Shown: one piece after another, positions 1 to 10,776 of the stretch
Layout: each line of letters opens with the position of its first letter
How positions within the stretch are numbered: position 1 is the first letter of the stretch
Assembly: GCA_003254905.1 (NCBI GenBank)
Contig: QANU01034901.1
Location: 143,226 to 207,225, forward strand
Origin: Nissolia schottii
Lineage: Eukaryota > Streptophyta > Magnoliopsida > Fabales > Fabaceae
DNA: 64,000 nucleotides
Reading direction: 5' to 3'
The notes under the pieces: generated by a model
Told to the model about the DNA's origin: nothing
Databases searched by the model: none
The model's input: the letters and a program-made list of their open reading frames with translations, nothing else
Translations under genes and position numbers: made by a program

Positions 1-206
1 CTGACTTTGATTGGAAAAGCAAAAGAATGGTTGCTGGATCAGCCGCAACATATCTTGTCAAATTGGGATCAATTGGAAGAAAAGTTTTGTGCTAAGTATT
101 TTTCTCAATCTAAGTATATGGATTTGAAAACTGTCATTTCTACTTTTGTGCAGTCTGCAGGCGAAAGCTTATGCTTGTGGTGCAATGTAAAATCCATTTA
201 TGCTTA
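1..206 (+). pseudogene. Ty3/gypsy gag fragment (5' truncated by window edge)
   Basis: An open frame runs from the window edge to a TAA near 206. It carries the typical retrotransposon Gag core: a K-A-K-E-W-L motif, then a W-D-Q-L-E-E-K-F block and K-Y-F-S-Q-S-K, the usual spacing of the plant gypsy Gag family. After about 50 residues the similarity fades (G-E-S-L-C-L-W) and the frame stops, so the gag is broken. No methionine start lies in the window. This is the leftmost remnant of the element whose LTR is at 3777-4979. The family assignment is by motif recognition only. Confidence 0.7.
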
Positions 207-3200
207 AGTTCATGATTTAAGAAGTGAATTTGAAGAGACATGCTTAATGTGCAGCTTTGATAGCTTGAACATGTTTTGATAATGATATGTGATTGTTATT
301 GAAGCTTAAATTAAGAAGGAAGTGAATTTTGAAGCATTTGAGGTATTGAGTGGATAAATCAAGACAAAATAAGCTTAATATGGACCTTAAGATGACTTAC
401 GTGCTAAACATGTTCGAATTGTTGATTTTCAGCCTTGCACAAGTTTCTTAGGTCATATATGATTGTTTGCATCGATTGGTTTATGTTTTTTATGATCTTA
501 ACATGATTTGACCTATTAACTTGCTAAACAAGCTTAAACTTGTCCATAATAGGGCCAAATTGTCAATTTCTGCTTAAACAGGCCCAATAATGAAATCTTA
601 AGGTTTAGACAAGTTATAAATATCATTTGAGAGGAAACAAACCAATTTCAAGCCTTTGGAAAAGGTCATATCAAAATATGACCTCTAAAAGTTAGAAAAT
701 GCCATAACTTGTCTTGTAAAGGCCAAAGTGAGATTCCTCAACCAAAAATGTTCAATTCTTGGATCTCAAGCCTTGGACGAGTTTCAATTATAATACCACG
801 AGGAAAGAATCACATTGTAGGCTTAGAATATGCAAAAGGCAAAATTTGACCTCTAAAGTTGTGAATTATGCATTTTGATGCATAAAAGGTCAATTTTGAT
901 TATTCATGGCATGTGGTGTGATTAATCAAAGAAGCTATGTGTTAAATGATTTCAAATGATTTAGAAAGTGAGGTGAATGAGTTGGAAATTGCACTTACAT
1001 GACACGATTAAAGCCTTTGTAAAACATTGTTAAAAATCACAAATTTCAGGCTTCTGAGGCCGCTTAGTGGACCTGTTGTCATCGCTGAGCGGCCTGTGCA
1101 ATATTTCAGACCCATTTTTTGGTCCCGGGGTCCGCTCAGCGGCTCCCATAGCTCGCTCAGCGCCCTAACTTGAGCCCTGGACAAATACTCACAACATAAT
1201 CACACAGCTCCATTCCACTCCCATGCTTCAACTCACACTTATTCTTAATCACTTGTTATGCATGTTTCTCTTAAATCTCACTTTATCATGGACCTTTAAC
1301 TGACATGTTTCTCATGAATTTCATGGCTTAATTGCTTAATTTTCCCTATGTTTAAATTGCTAGTTATAGGTTCTGATTGTCATTGGGTTCCAATTATTGA
1401 ATTGATAAAGGTAAGTCATGAACTAAACTTTGTGCAATTTGAGGAGCTTCTTACTGAAAGATAAAATTTGAAATCTTATGGTTGAATTGCTTAGGTTTAA
1501 GCTTCTGAGTGCTAATATTCTATTTGATTGATAATTGAAGCACTTAGACCCTAAACCTAAAGATCAATTTAAAGATTTCTGAATTGGTATCCTTCAAATA
1601 GCAAAATTGTTGTTTCAAATTGAAATGTGCAAATTGAAATGCATTTGAAATTGAAAGTTCGAGCTGGTTTAGAATTGAAAATTTACAAATTGGAGAATTC
1701 TCAATTTCAGACTTCATATGCACCTAATGAAAGAAATGAATATGATATGACCAAGTTTGGAGATTGAAACGTATATATTGTTGCACGTTGGATCCATAGT
1801 TATTGTAGGGATTTCTAACTGTATAACTTCTATTGTGGGAACTTCTGACCACAATAGCGGGAAATTCTGACCGCAATTCTAGTGCAGAAATTTCTGACTG
1901 CATATGATTCAAACAGATAAACATGACATCTCATATTTGGTCATATCATCTCTCTAATCCTTCCTATACTATTATTCGGGAAAATGAATTTCTGATTGTT
2001 TTGCAGGCCTGAAAGCAACAGAAACACCGTCCAAAAACCGATACAGAGAGAAAATCATTTCTATTTTGTTCTAGAGGATGAAGAGTATGAGTCTTCAGAG
2101 AAAAATGAGCCTCAATCTGCTCAACCAACTTCAGAAGTAGCCTAAACTACAAGGAGCAACACAACCAAGACTTAATAATATCGAGTAGTAACAAATTTGA
2201 CTCAAAGCACAGTTCCACCTCAGAAGACCCAACATGTTTGGCCTGAGGACAGGCCTCTTCAAGTTAGGGGGAGTAATGGCAGGACTATTTTGGAAATGAC
2301 ATGAACGAGTCAGAGACTACGTGAAGGAATTCACCACCAAATCTACCAACAGGTATTTAATTTTCTAGCACCTTACTTATTTTTCTTTAATTCGATCTTA
2401 TATTTCAATAGTTAGTTTAATATTTCAGTTCATTAGTTAAGTATATTTTGTGCATAGACTTGTTTGCCTAAGAATATTTGTAAAGTACTAGTTTACTTTA
2501 CATTAGAATGATGCATGAACAAACAAGATAATTACATGTATTGAATTGGTTCATATTAGGAAAAGGAGAAATCCAGGATAGATTCATTGTGATTGCACTC
2601 ATAGTATACCATAAACATGTTCAAGTGCATTTTCCTGCTTGAATGCATGAACATAACCTTAAAAATGTTTTGAAATCAAGGAAAATAGACCTGAACCAAG
2701 TGAGGGAGTGTAACCTGAACACTGGAGAGATAGAGAGAATCACCATTATTTTGCACAGTTGAATTTGCCTGAGTCTCTGATTTTGATAATTGTATGGAAA
2801 TAATGAGAAATGATCAAGGCATTCTGTTCATTAGCACTAATACCCACTTGGCCATATAGCCTACCCTGATTAGGAATATCCTTTGCTACCCCAATTGAGC
2901 CTAACATGAGAAATTTATTGAATTTTTGCATAATCCCTGAGCTTTAAAAGAATAACAATGACTTCCCTTAATTTCTAAATTAAGAGAGCATTCTATTGGA
3001 TTGCGGCAAAGATCCAAGTTAGGGGGAGATAAGGTGATTGGCAGTGGTGATACTCAAGTTTATCAAACTTGTGTGAAGAAAGAAAGAAAGATAGTTGAAA
3101 CAAGTTTGAAAGTGGTGGAACAGAAGCAAAAATTGTGCTAAAACTGAAAAACCTTGTTCTCAATCTTACAAAAGAAAAAGTGAAGAAAAAGAGAAAAGAA

Positions 3201-3776
3201 TTGAGAAAAAGAAGAAAAGGAAAAGGAAAAAAGGGGTTGAAAATGAAAGTTGGTGTAAGAAAGGGTGATAAAAGAGGTTGGTGAAGATTGCTCTCTTGAT
3301 TAGAAAATGTTTGAAATCCAGAAAAACCAATTTTCTTTGAAGCCTGACCACATTACAACCCTTAAAAATCCTTACGTAATCCTTGATTGACCATACAATT
3401 TGACTTGATTGTTGAGACAGGTAACAAATTTGATTTGTTGTGATTCAGTGGCTGATATTTAGAGAAACACTTACCTTATCTGTCAGTAATACAAATTGAG
3501 TGAATATGTGAAAATTTCCTTGATTGAAAAAGCATTAAATAGTGTGAATTGTTTATGGAATTCATTGTGATAGTGCATTTGATCCTTGTTAAGGTTATTC
3601 TACAATGTATCATAGTTCTTGATTGGTTTTGAAGCTTGGGATGTATGAATTCATTCATTGAAATGTGAAGATTGATTGTTCATGAGCATCCTTCTTATTA
3701 TAAAAGTATTGTACATGATTTTTGTTGGCTAGTACCTTTTGTTTGAGGACAAACAAAGTCTTAAGTTAGGGGGAGT
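207..3776 (+). mobile_element. Decayed interior of a Tat/Athila-like gypsy element
   Basis: This 3.5-kb stretch has no sustained coding frame and no recognisable reverse transcriptase or integrase. It contains three copies of a purine-rich word reading AAGTTAGGGGGAG, near 2264, 3017 and 3763. The first and last are preceded by a G-A-G-G-A-C word, and the last sits directly before the LTR as the polypurine tract. GC-rich words of the CGCTGAGCG type occur near 1085-1165. The layout matches the long non-coding 3' region of Tat/Athila elements. Orientation is plus, from the gag frame and the polypurine tract. Confidence 0.6.
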
Positions 3777-4979
3777 TGATAAGTGTCATATTTTGGTATC
3801 TTCATAGGTTAAAATGACACTTATCTGCACTATTTAATATGAATCTACTAACCAATTTCCTCACTTTTATAGGATTTTAGTATAGTTCAAGAGAATGGAT
3901 ACAAATATTGTAAAATGATGAATTTCTTGTTAAATTCCTATAGGAATAAGAGGCACGGAGCAAAGAGCTTAGAAGCAAGAAGAATTAAGCAACCAAATGA
4001 AACTTTAGTCCGCTCAACGCCCTCTGTTCCTAAAAAGCTTGCTTAAGGATGAAGTAGCTTCAACATGAAGAAACCCAAACCGCCCTGAATCCGCTTAGCG
4101 ACCTATATTTAATTTCTCTATAAATAGAGCACTAACTCATAGATTCAGGGGATCCATCACTTCGAATTAGACATATACATACAGAGAATAGAGAGAAGAA
4201 CAAAGGAGGAGTCAGAGAGGAGCCAAGAGTTGTCGAGGAGCACGACGGCACTTACCATGGCAGCGTGAGAACGTGTCATGGTGAGTGTCCATCACCTTGC
4301 CCTTTGATTTCTTATTGTAAGATGGATAGTTAATCATCTTATTGTTGGGATTTGATGAGTATTATGTTTTGATTGTATCCATGTAACTCTTGTATGTATG
4401 AATCTATCAATTTCTATGATTTGCATGATTTGATCTTATGCTTAATGCCTGTTTTAAGCCTGATCAACTATAACATGTTTTAAGATTTGATTTTGTGCGC
4501 GACAGCGACATTATTGAGTTGGATCTAGATCAAACCATCTAATTTCCTAATTGCTACACATAAAGTTAGGTTTATTAGTCGTTTTAACACCTGAAGCTAT
4601 ATCGGTTTGCTTTATTAATCATGCGAGACATCGACAATTAATAACGGGAACCGAATGATCTTCTCATGCTTGAAAGAGATGAGTAAGATAAGAACTGGTG
4701 GCAAGGAATCAAAGGTTTGATAATTCATATGCATTGAGTAAATGGATATATGAAAACTGTAATATGATTCAATTCCCAGCAAGTTTCCTTATCTGCTTCT
4801 CATTCATTGTCATTTTATCTTGTGTTAATTTATTTGTTCTAAAATTAAATTTACAAATCAACCACCATATTGTTTAATTAACGGAACTCAATAATGACTA
4901 TTTATCATAACTCCTAGAGGACGACAACCTATCTGCTGTACTGCAATTAAATCCCTTGCGGGGATTTGAAAGCACAACA
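3777..4979 (+). repeat. 3' LTR of the left gypsy element
   Basis: The LTR starts with TGATAAGTGTC immediately after the polypurine tract (GGGAG at 3771-3775). A TATA-like box (CTATAAATAG) near 4118 fits an LTR promoter. The end is placed after GCACAACA at about 4979 because a CA end is expected, but no second LTR is present to prove it. The upstream partner lies outside the window, so target duplication and age cannot be judged. Confidence 0.55.
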
Positions 4980-5034
4980 GTAAATAGGAAAAACAATAGA
5001 AAGAGTGTAAAAAGCTTTCAACACCCATACACAG

Positions 5035-5486
5035 TGAACAAACAAGTATTCCTAGAGTGAACAAACCCGAATGCATAAATTGAACAAACATGTACAACTA
5101 AAATGACCATACCTTTATACACACAATGAACAAACCTATACAACTAAAATGAATCACCCCAAGTCTAAACAGAACAATCCCTTTGTCTCGCGTGAGATGG
5201 ATGATGACTTGCGCGAGACACCCTTACCGGGGGGCTTCAAACTTGCTCTCTTGAACCTTCATCTCACACGAGATATAGTCCCGGTTCCTATGTTTCACGC
5301 AAGATGTATCTCTAAAATATTAGTGTTTTTTCATGCATGGTATTACAGTTTGTTCATTGTTAGTATATTAGTTAGTTCAACATGAATGTATGAGTTTGTT
5401 CATGCCGAATATTAATGCAGTATATGAGTTTGTTCATATTGAATATGAGGGTTTGTTCATGCATTGTATTAGAGTTTGTTCATTGA
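5035..5486. mobile_element. Probable non-autonomous DNA transposon with inverted motif array
   Basis: The word TGAACAAAC or close variants occurs four times between about 5035 and 5137. Its reverse complement GTTTGTTCA occurs five times between about 5349 and 5484. The block between contains several CTCGCGTGAGA-like words. Mirror-image subterminal motif arrays are a known feature of CACTA and hAT elements. I could not find a convincing terminal inverted repeat or target duplication, so the class is inferred. The open frame at 5149-5385 does not resemble a known protein. Confidence 0.4.
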
Positions 5487-5589
5487 CAATAGCAGACAAT
5501 TGACATTGCAACGTATAATCACTCAACCAACGGTGTTTTTTCCCACGATGGACAGCTATGGCAAACGAGAAACGATGGCTGGCTGTGCG

Positions 5590-5985
5590 AGACGACAAAC
5601 CTCACGTTGATGGTAGAGAAAAGAGAGATCGACAGAAAGAAATAGAAAAAATGCACGAATAGAGCGAACCGATCGAGAGAGATGAGGCTGTGGGATAGAG
5701 AGAAACGAGAGGGACCTGAGAGATAAAGGAGAGATAGATAGAGAGGATCGAAAACGAGAGACTGAGAGAGATGGAGGGGAACGTGAGAGAGTTGGATTGT
5801 GACAGAGAAAGGAGAGAAGGACCGTTGTGTGTGAGTTGAGAGAGTGAGTGGGAAAGAGAAATACAAATCTTTGTACGTATAAAACTTGGTTGAGGGGAAT
5901 GCAAGTTAAGAGAGTAAGTGAAAGAGAGAAATATAAATTCTTATATGTATACAACTTGGTTAGTTGTACGGTGACACCAATTTTA
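5590..5985. repeat. GA-rich tract with an imperfect tandem duplication
   Basis: From about 5590 to 5840 the plus strand is strongly purine-rich (GAGA words). From 5838 to about 5965 a unit of roughly 70 bases is repeated once imperfectly: GAGAGTGAGTGGGAAAGAG followed by AACTTGGTTG, then GAGAGTAAGTGAAAGAG and AACTTGGTTA. The long minus-strand frames here are only the low-complexity CT complement. Confidence 0.5.
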
Positions 5986-8704
5986 ATGTACACCAAGACT
6001 TTTGATTCTTTATATTATAGTTATATAATTATATAATATATAGTTGAAGAAAAGCTTAAGAGATATGTGCAACTTTTAATCAACAAATTGTAATGGATCC
6101 TGGCATATTATTTTGTCACTTAACACTAGTATATTAATTTTTTTTTTACCATCAATCTCTTAATTATTTATATCATGCATAAGTTTTATATTTTTAATTA
6201 CTGATAAAAGATTAAACATGACTTTGTTATATAAAATATTCGTATAGCATGAGAAATATTTTTTTTTAAATTAAAATACGTTGTGCAATACTCCAGCGGC
6301 GAGTTTTTTCTTGAAATATAGTGATTTGGAAAAGTGACTTTGGATGTATGACAGATATATGTATTTTCATGTACGATGAAACTCTGCACTTGCATGTGTG
6401 CAAATTCTTACATATTCCTTGAGTAAAATCGAAGAAACACATACACTTTATTAAATTATTGTATCTTTGTGTTTGACATATTGCAAATATTATCATATGA
6501 AAAAACTCATGTGATGCCCGTGTTCCACATGTATAAAAGTGTCTAAAATTTTTTTTAATGATTAGTTGTGTCCGAACTATATTTATGAGTTTTTTGAGTT
6601 GTGTTTGTGTCATGTCCAAATAAAAATATTTTAAATATTAAATAATTTATAATAATACAGATTCTTAAAAGATTAGTAATTATTAACATATGATATATTT
6701 AATATTTCATATTTGAAAGGGTTTAAAAAATATTAAAAATTAGTACTTTGATATTAATAAATAAAAATATTAGAAATTTATTATAAATATTTGTTGTTAT
6801 ACCTATATATTTTGTGCATATGTCTTATAAAATTTTAAAATTAATGTATCATTATATTGTATATTGTGTCCATGTCAATGTTGGTGCTTCTTAGAATAAA
6901 ATCCTCTTTTAAAAAAGTGGTTTTTGATTATGTGCCAAAAGTTATTTTCGTGACCGTTTACATTTGTATACATTTACTGATTACTTATAACTAGTAAATT
7001 ACTCTTTCTAAGTTTTATTTATTTTTGTTGAATAAGTAGAAGTATAAGTCAATGTTGATAAGTTATATTTTGACTGAAAATATATTATTAGTTTGACATT
7101 AAATTACGAGTATTATTTTGTAATCAAAATTCAGTCAAAAATATTGATAAGATTTATCAATTTTAAGATAGTCAAATAAATCAAAGAAGTAAAGAATATC
7201 TATTTAATAGTAACAAATGATGTTATATATCATTTTGATAAACTTATTTTTATTAAAGTTCATATATAATGTTTAGGGTAATTTTTTTATATTATATATT
7301 GTTTAAGTACTTAGTGAGAACAAGATTTTGAAATAAAAATATATTTTAAATTAATAGATTCTTAACTAAATGCTAGTTACTCATTTATAAAGAAGGTTGT
7401 ACCTTTATAAATGAAAGGTAAAAGAAATCTCGAGTTCAACCATCTGTAATGATGTAAGAGAAACTAAGAAGTATTTTTCTTAAATAATGAAGTAATTCTT
7501 CCTTTATATTTGTTTTCAACCGAGCTGCTGAAAAAAGTATTCAATAGCTCTCTTTCTGTCTCTCTTTCAACCAACAGAAATATTTATATGATCATGAATT
7601 ATATTTAATGTATAATTTAAAAAATTACAAATTATTAATTTTATGTATATTAGCAGACCTTTGTGTTCGACAAGTATTGAAAAATATAGGAACATAAAAG
7701 AAATAGGGTAAAGAAATAGAAATTTTTAGTGTTTTGATGAAATTTTTGAATATGTGAGGAATAAACTGGTTTTGAAAGGAAGAGATGTAAAATGGTTTGA
7801 AATTTTTTTTTAAAAAAACTGTAATTATGTGAGAGAGTTAATAAAGAAAAAATGCTAAAAGTTGAAGATGCACACTTAAAACATAAGAAGAAAAAAAAAT
7901 TGGACACCAAGCTGGGAATCCCTTTATTATTGTTATAGATATATACTTAGTAATTCATAATATTTTTACACAATGTAATATTTCTCCTCATTAGATATGC
8001 CCTTAAGCCATGTTTCGAAGTTTTATCAACAATAGGAGGATGTGACTAATAATAAAAGGAAAATGAGAGGCAAAAAAAAGTGTATGGAAGACTTAACTCA
8101 TGAGCTTAAATATAAATTTAGGCACTTTAATGAATAATATTTAATGAATAATATTTAATATTTTATTTTATTTCTTAAAATATCAACTGTTATTTATTAA
8201 AATATATAAGTTAATATTTAGACTTATAAATTAGATCTCTCAAACATTACTCATATAAAAATAAATGCAAAATTAAAAGATTACTATCATATTTAAATTT
8301 AAGGTGAAAATACTTAAATTCTATTATCTTAAAAGTGAAAAAAATTCACTTATAATTAATTTGACGTATGTCTTATTAAAAAACAAACATGCATGAAAAA
8401 ATGGATTTACTCAAAAAAAACAAAAATGAAAAAAAAAAAGAAGTTTTAGCCAAAGCGATTCGACTATTCGAGTGTACGCTGCTACGCGTCAGGCCTGAGA
8501 GCTGCAAATATCAAGTCAACAACACACTTCGCGGATACCAAGATGAACATCCATTGGTGCAGTACACAAACACAACAAGACAACAGAACCGAGGCTTATC
8601 CATTAGCTAATTAACAAACCACAATATTTACGTTTTTTTTCTCGCAAAATATGAGTTTCTTTGTAGAAAGAAAATACAAAAATAATGAGACTTATATTGT
8701 TAAG
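5986..8704. other. AT-rich intergenic DNA, no gene seen
   Basis: Very AT-rich sequence without a supported gene. I searched the minus strand for K-box exons that could follow the MADS exon at 9889-10073 and recognised none. A short GC-richer patch at about 8440-8610 has an open frame on the plus strand but matches no family I know. Confidence 0.5.
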
Positions 8705-9577
8705 TAGGGTTGGGAAAATGAGCCCGGCTCGCGAGCTCAGTTAAATAGAAGCATTTTATATGCAAAAGAAATAGGCTCACAAAAATTATAAAAAAAAGAA
8801 AAAGTTTGACCCGTTTTAGCCTACTGGTTAAACTGGCCAGCCTGACGGGCTCGCAAGGCAGCTTGTGAATTTTTTTTTTAAATACTAAAATTTTAAAAGT
8901 TTCATTTTAGAATTTAAATTTTATTTTAGAGTTTAAGAGTTTAGAGTTTAATTATTTAGATTTATAATTAAGCATGTTTAACTATTTGTTATGCTTAACT
9001 ACTTAATTATATTTATATTGTTATACAACTGAAGTGTTATGACATATATATTAATAAATTTTGCACTTCATTTCTTCAATGAGTGTTTACGCCCTATAAG
9101 TTGATATATAGTTTCAAACCTGATTTATTATTGATTAAACTACAAAAAAGAATTTCAATTGTCTTTTTGATCAAATAACATAACAGTACTTACATCAATG
9201 TTATATGCCGTCATTTAATTAATAAAAGTTGTCATAAATCGATTTCAAATAGCATTTAATAGCTTTCAAGATAATTAAAAGAACAAAAAAGATAATATAA
9301 TCTCGCAATTAACCGTTTATACTTTTTTTTCTGATTAATTAATAAATAAACGATAAAAAATAGTTAAAAATGACCCAACATACTTATTCACAACTTTATA
9401 TTTAAAATTATAAAAAATATATCAAAATTTTAAATTTATTTCTTTTAAAAAAAGTGACTGGTCAATTTAAGCTCACCGATTGATCATAAACAAATTGGAC
9501 CCTAACATAATTTTGGTCCGTCTCATTTAAACCCACAGGAGCCAAGCCTAATCGGACCGGATGAGTTTGACACCCTA
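8705..9577. mobile_element. Non-autonomous hAT-like element, 873 bp
   Basis: The left end TAGGGTTGGGAAAATGAGCC and the right end (reverse complement TAGGGTGTCAAACTCATCC) form imperfect terminal inverted repeats. The flanks are TTGTTAAG (8697-8704) and TTGTTATG (9578-9585), an 8-bp target duplication with one mismatch, as expected for hAT. The interior is AT-rich, with GC-rich words such as GGCTCGCGAGCTC near the left end, and encodes no transposase. It lies about 310 bp beyond the donor of the FLC-like exon, probably in intron 1 if the gene continues. Confidence 0.75.
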
Positions 9578-9888
9578 TTGTTATGAGTTCTAAATATTAT
9601 TGTAGGGGTAAAATAAATTCTCCCAATTAACAAAGGCCAAATGGAATTGGATTAGCATCCAAAATCAAAGAGCCAACAAGACCTCGACAAGTGGCACAAG
9701 TTAATCATTTTTGGCACTTTTTAGGAAAGCGGAGTCTTACTAAAACTAGGGTGATATGACCCGAATTCTCATGTGCGGAAAAAATAAAGCAAGCGAGCAA
9801 ATCGAGATTCAAGCAAGCAAATCAGCAACCCCAAACAAGGCTACTACACCATTACTCTCTACTACTGCGATTCGTTATGTATGTGTAC

Positions 9889-10073
9889 CTGTCGCCGTTG
9901 CACATCTCGTAGAGCCTCCCGTTACCGGAGAAGATCACCACAGCCACCTTCGCGTCGCACAGCACCGAGAGCTCCCGTGCTTTCTTCATCAGTCCCTTCC
10001 GCCTCTTCGAGAACGTGACCTGGCGGCTGATCTTGTTCTCGATTCGCCTCAGCTCCAACTTCTTCTTCCCCAT
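9889..10073 (-). CDS. FLC-like MADS-box gene, first exon only
   Basis: The exon opens at an ATG (10073) and encodes a 61-residue MADS domain that starts [14 protein letters not shown], continues R-Q-V-T-F-S-K-R-R and ends L-Y-E-M-C-N-G-D. A donor CAG|GTACAC follows at 9888. The exon is exactly 185 bases, the standard MIKC first-exon length and phase. The family binds CArG boxes as dimers in the nucleus. The [11 protein letters not shown] block and the terminal G-D resemble the FLC clade. Its position 704 bp downstream of a SEP3 gene, on the same strand, supports that, since SEP3-FLC tandems are known in angiosperms. No intervening or K-box exons were recognised between here and position 1. 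The rest may lie beyond the window, beyond inserted transposons, or be lost. Status as a working gene is unknown. Confidence 0.7.
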
Positions 10074-10776
10074 TCGAAACCCTAGAGCCCTCTCTCTTTC
10101 CGATTTCGTTCTCTTTCTTATCTTTCTCCAAATATCTCTTTTCTCTTTCTGTCGTTATTCTTCTTCGCAGCTAAAGAATAAAAAATATTAAAAAGAAAAT
10201 CGGCGTGATATGTACCCCGAGAGCAACCATTCTTGTGCCGAAACGTGGCAATCTGCACGTGCCGCTCCAGTGGATAACTTCATCTCGCCGTTTTAACTTT
10301 TTCGTCGCACGTGACAACGAGATTCAAAAAGTTGGCCCATTGAACATTGCTATTCATTATTCAAGGTTCATGCTAATAAGTAACGTTCATCCCCAAAATT
10401 TAACTTGTCATGCAATTAAGTAAATAAATAAATTACCAAAAAAAAAAAAGAAAGTAAATAGATAAGTGTGCAAATTGAGAATAGAATAAACAACACATAA
10501 GTGAAAAGGTAATATTGAATGAGTGCAGACAAATTAAGTACTAGTAGTATTATTCTATTATTAAGGAGGACAAAAGAGTGAGAGCATAGGGAAATAAGTG
10601 CAGTTTTATGAAAACGTACACACACGACACTGCTTATATTGTTCCTACTACGCAGTAGATACTTTTAAGTCCATTACATGCCAGATCAATTTTTTTTTTC
10701 TTCCTTTTTTGTTATCGCGTTGTCAAATTAAATTGAAGGGGCATAAATTTTGCTGATGGATCAGTGGGTCTTCCAA

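Noticed and set aside
5149..5385. 78-codon plus-strand frame
   Set aside because: It lies within the motif-array element and is built from its CTCGCGTGAGA repeats.
5519..5996. Long overlapping minus-strand frames
   Set aside because: They are translations of a low-complexity GA/CT tract, with three frames open at once and no domain.
8389..8610. 73-codon plus-strand frame
   Set aside because: Begins in a poly-A-rich Lys run and has no known domain; tested on both strands for a K-box exon without success.
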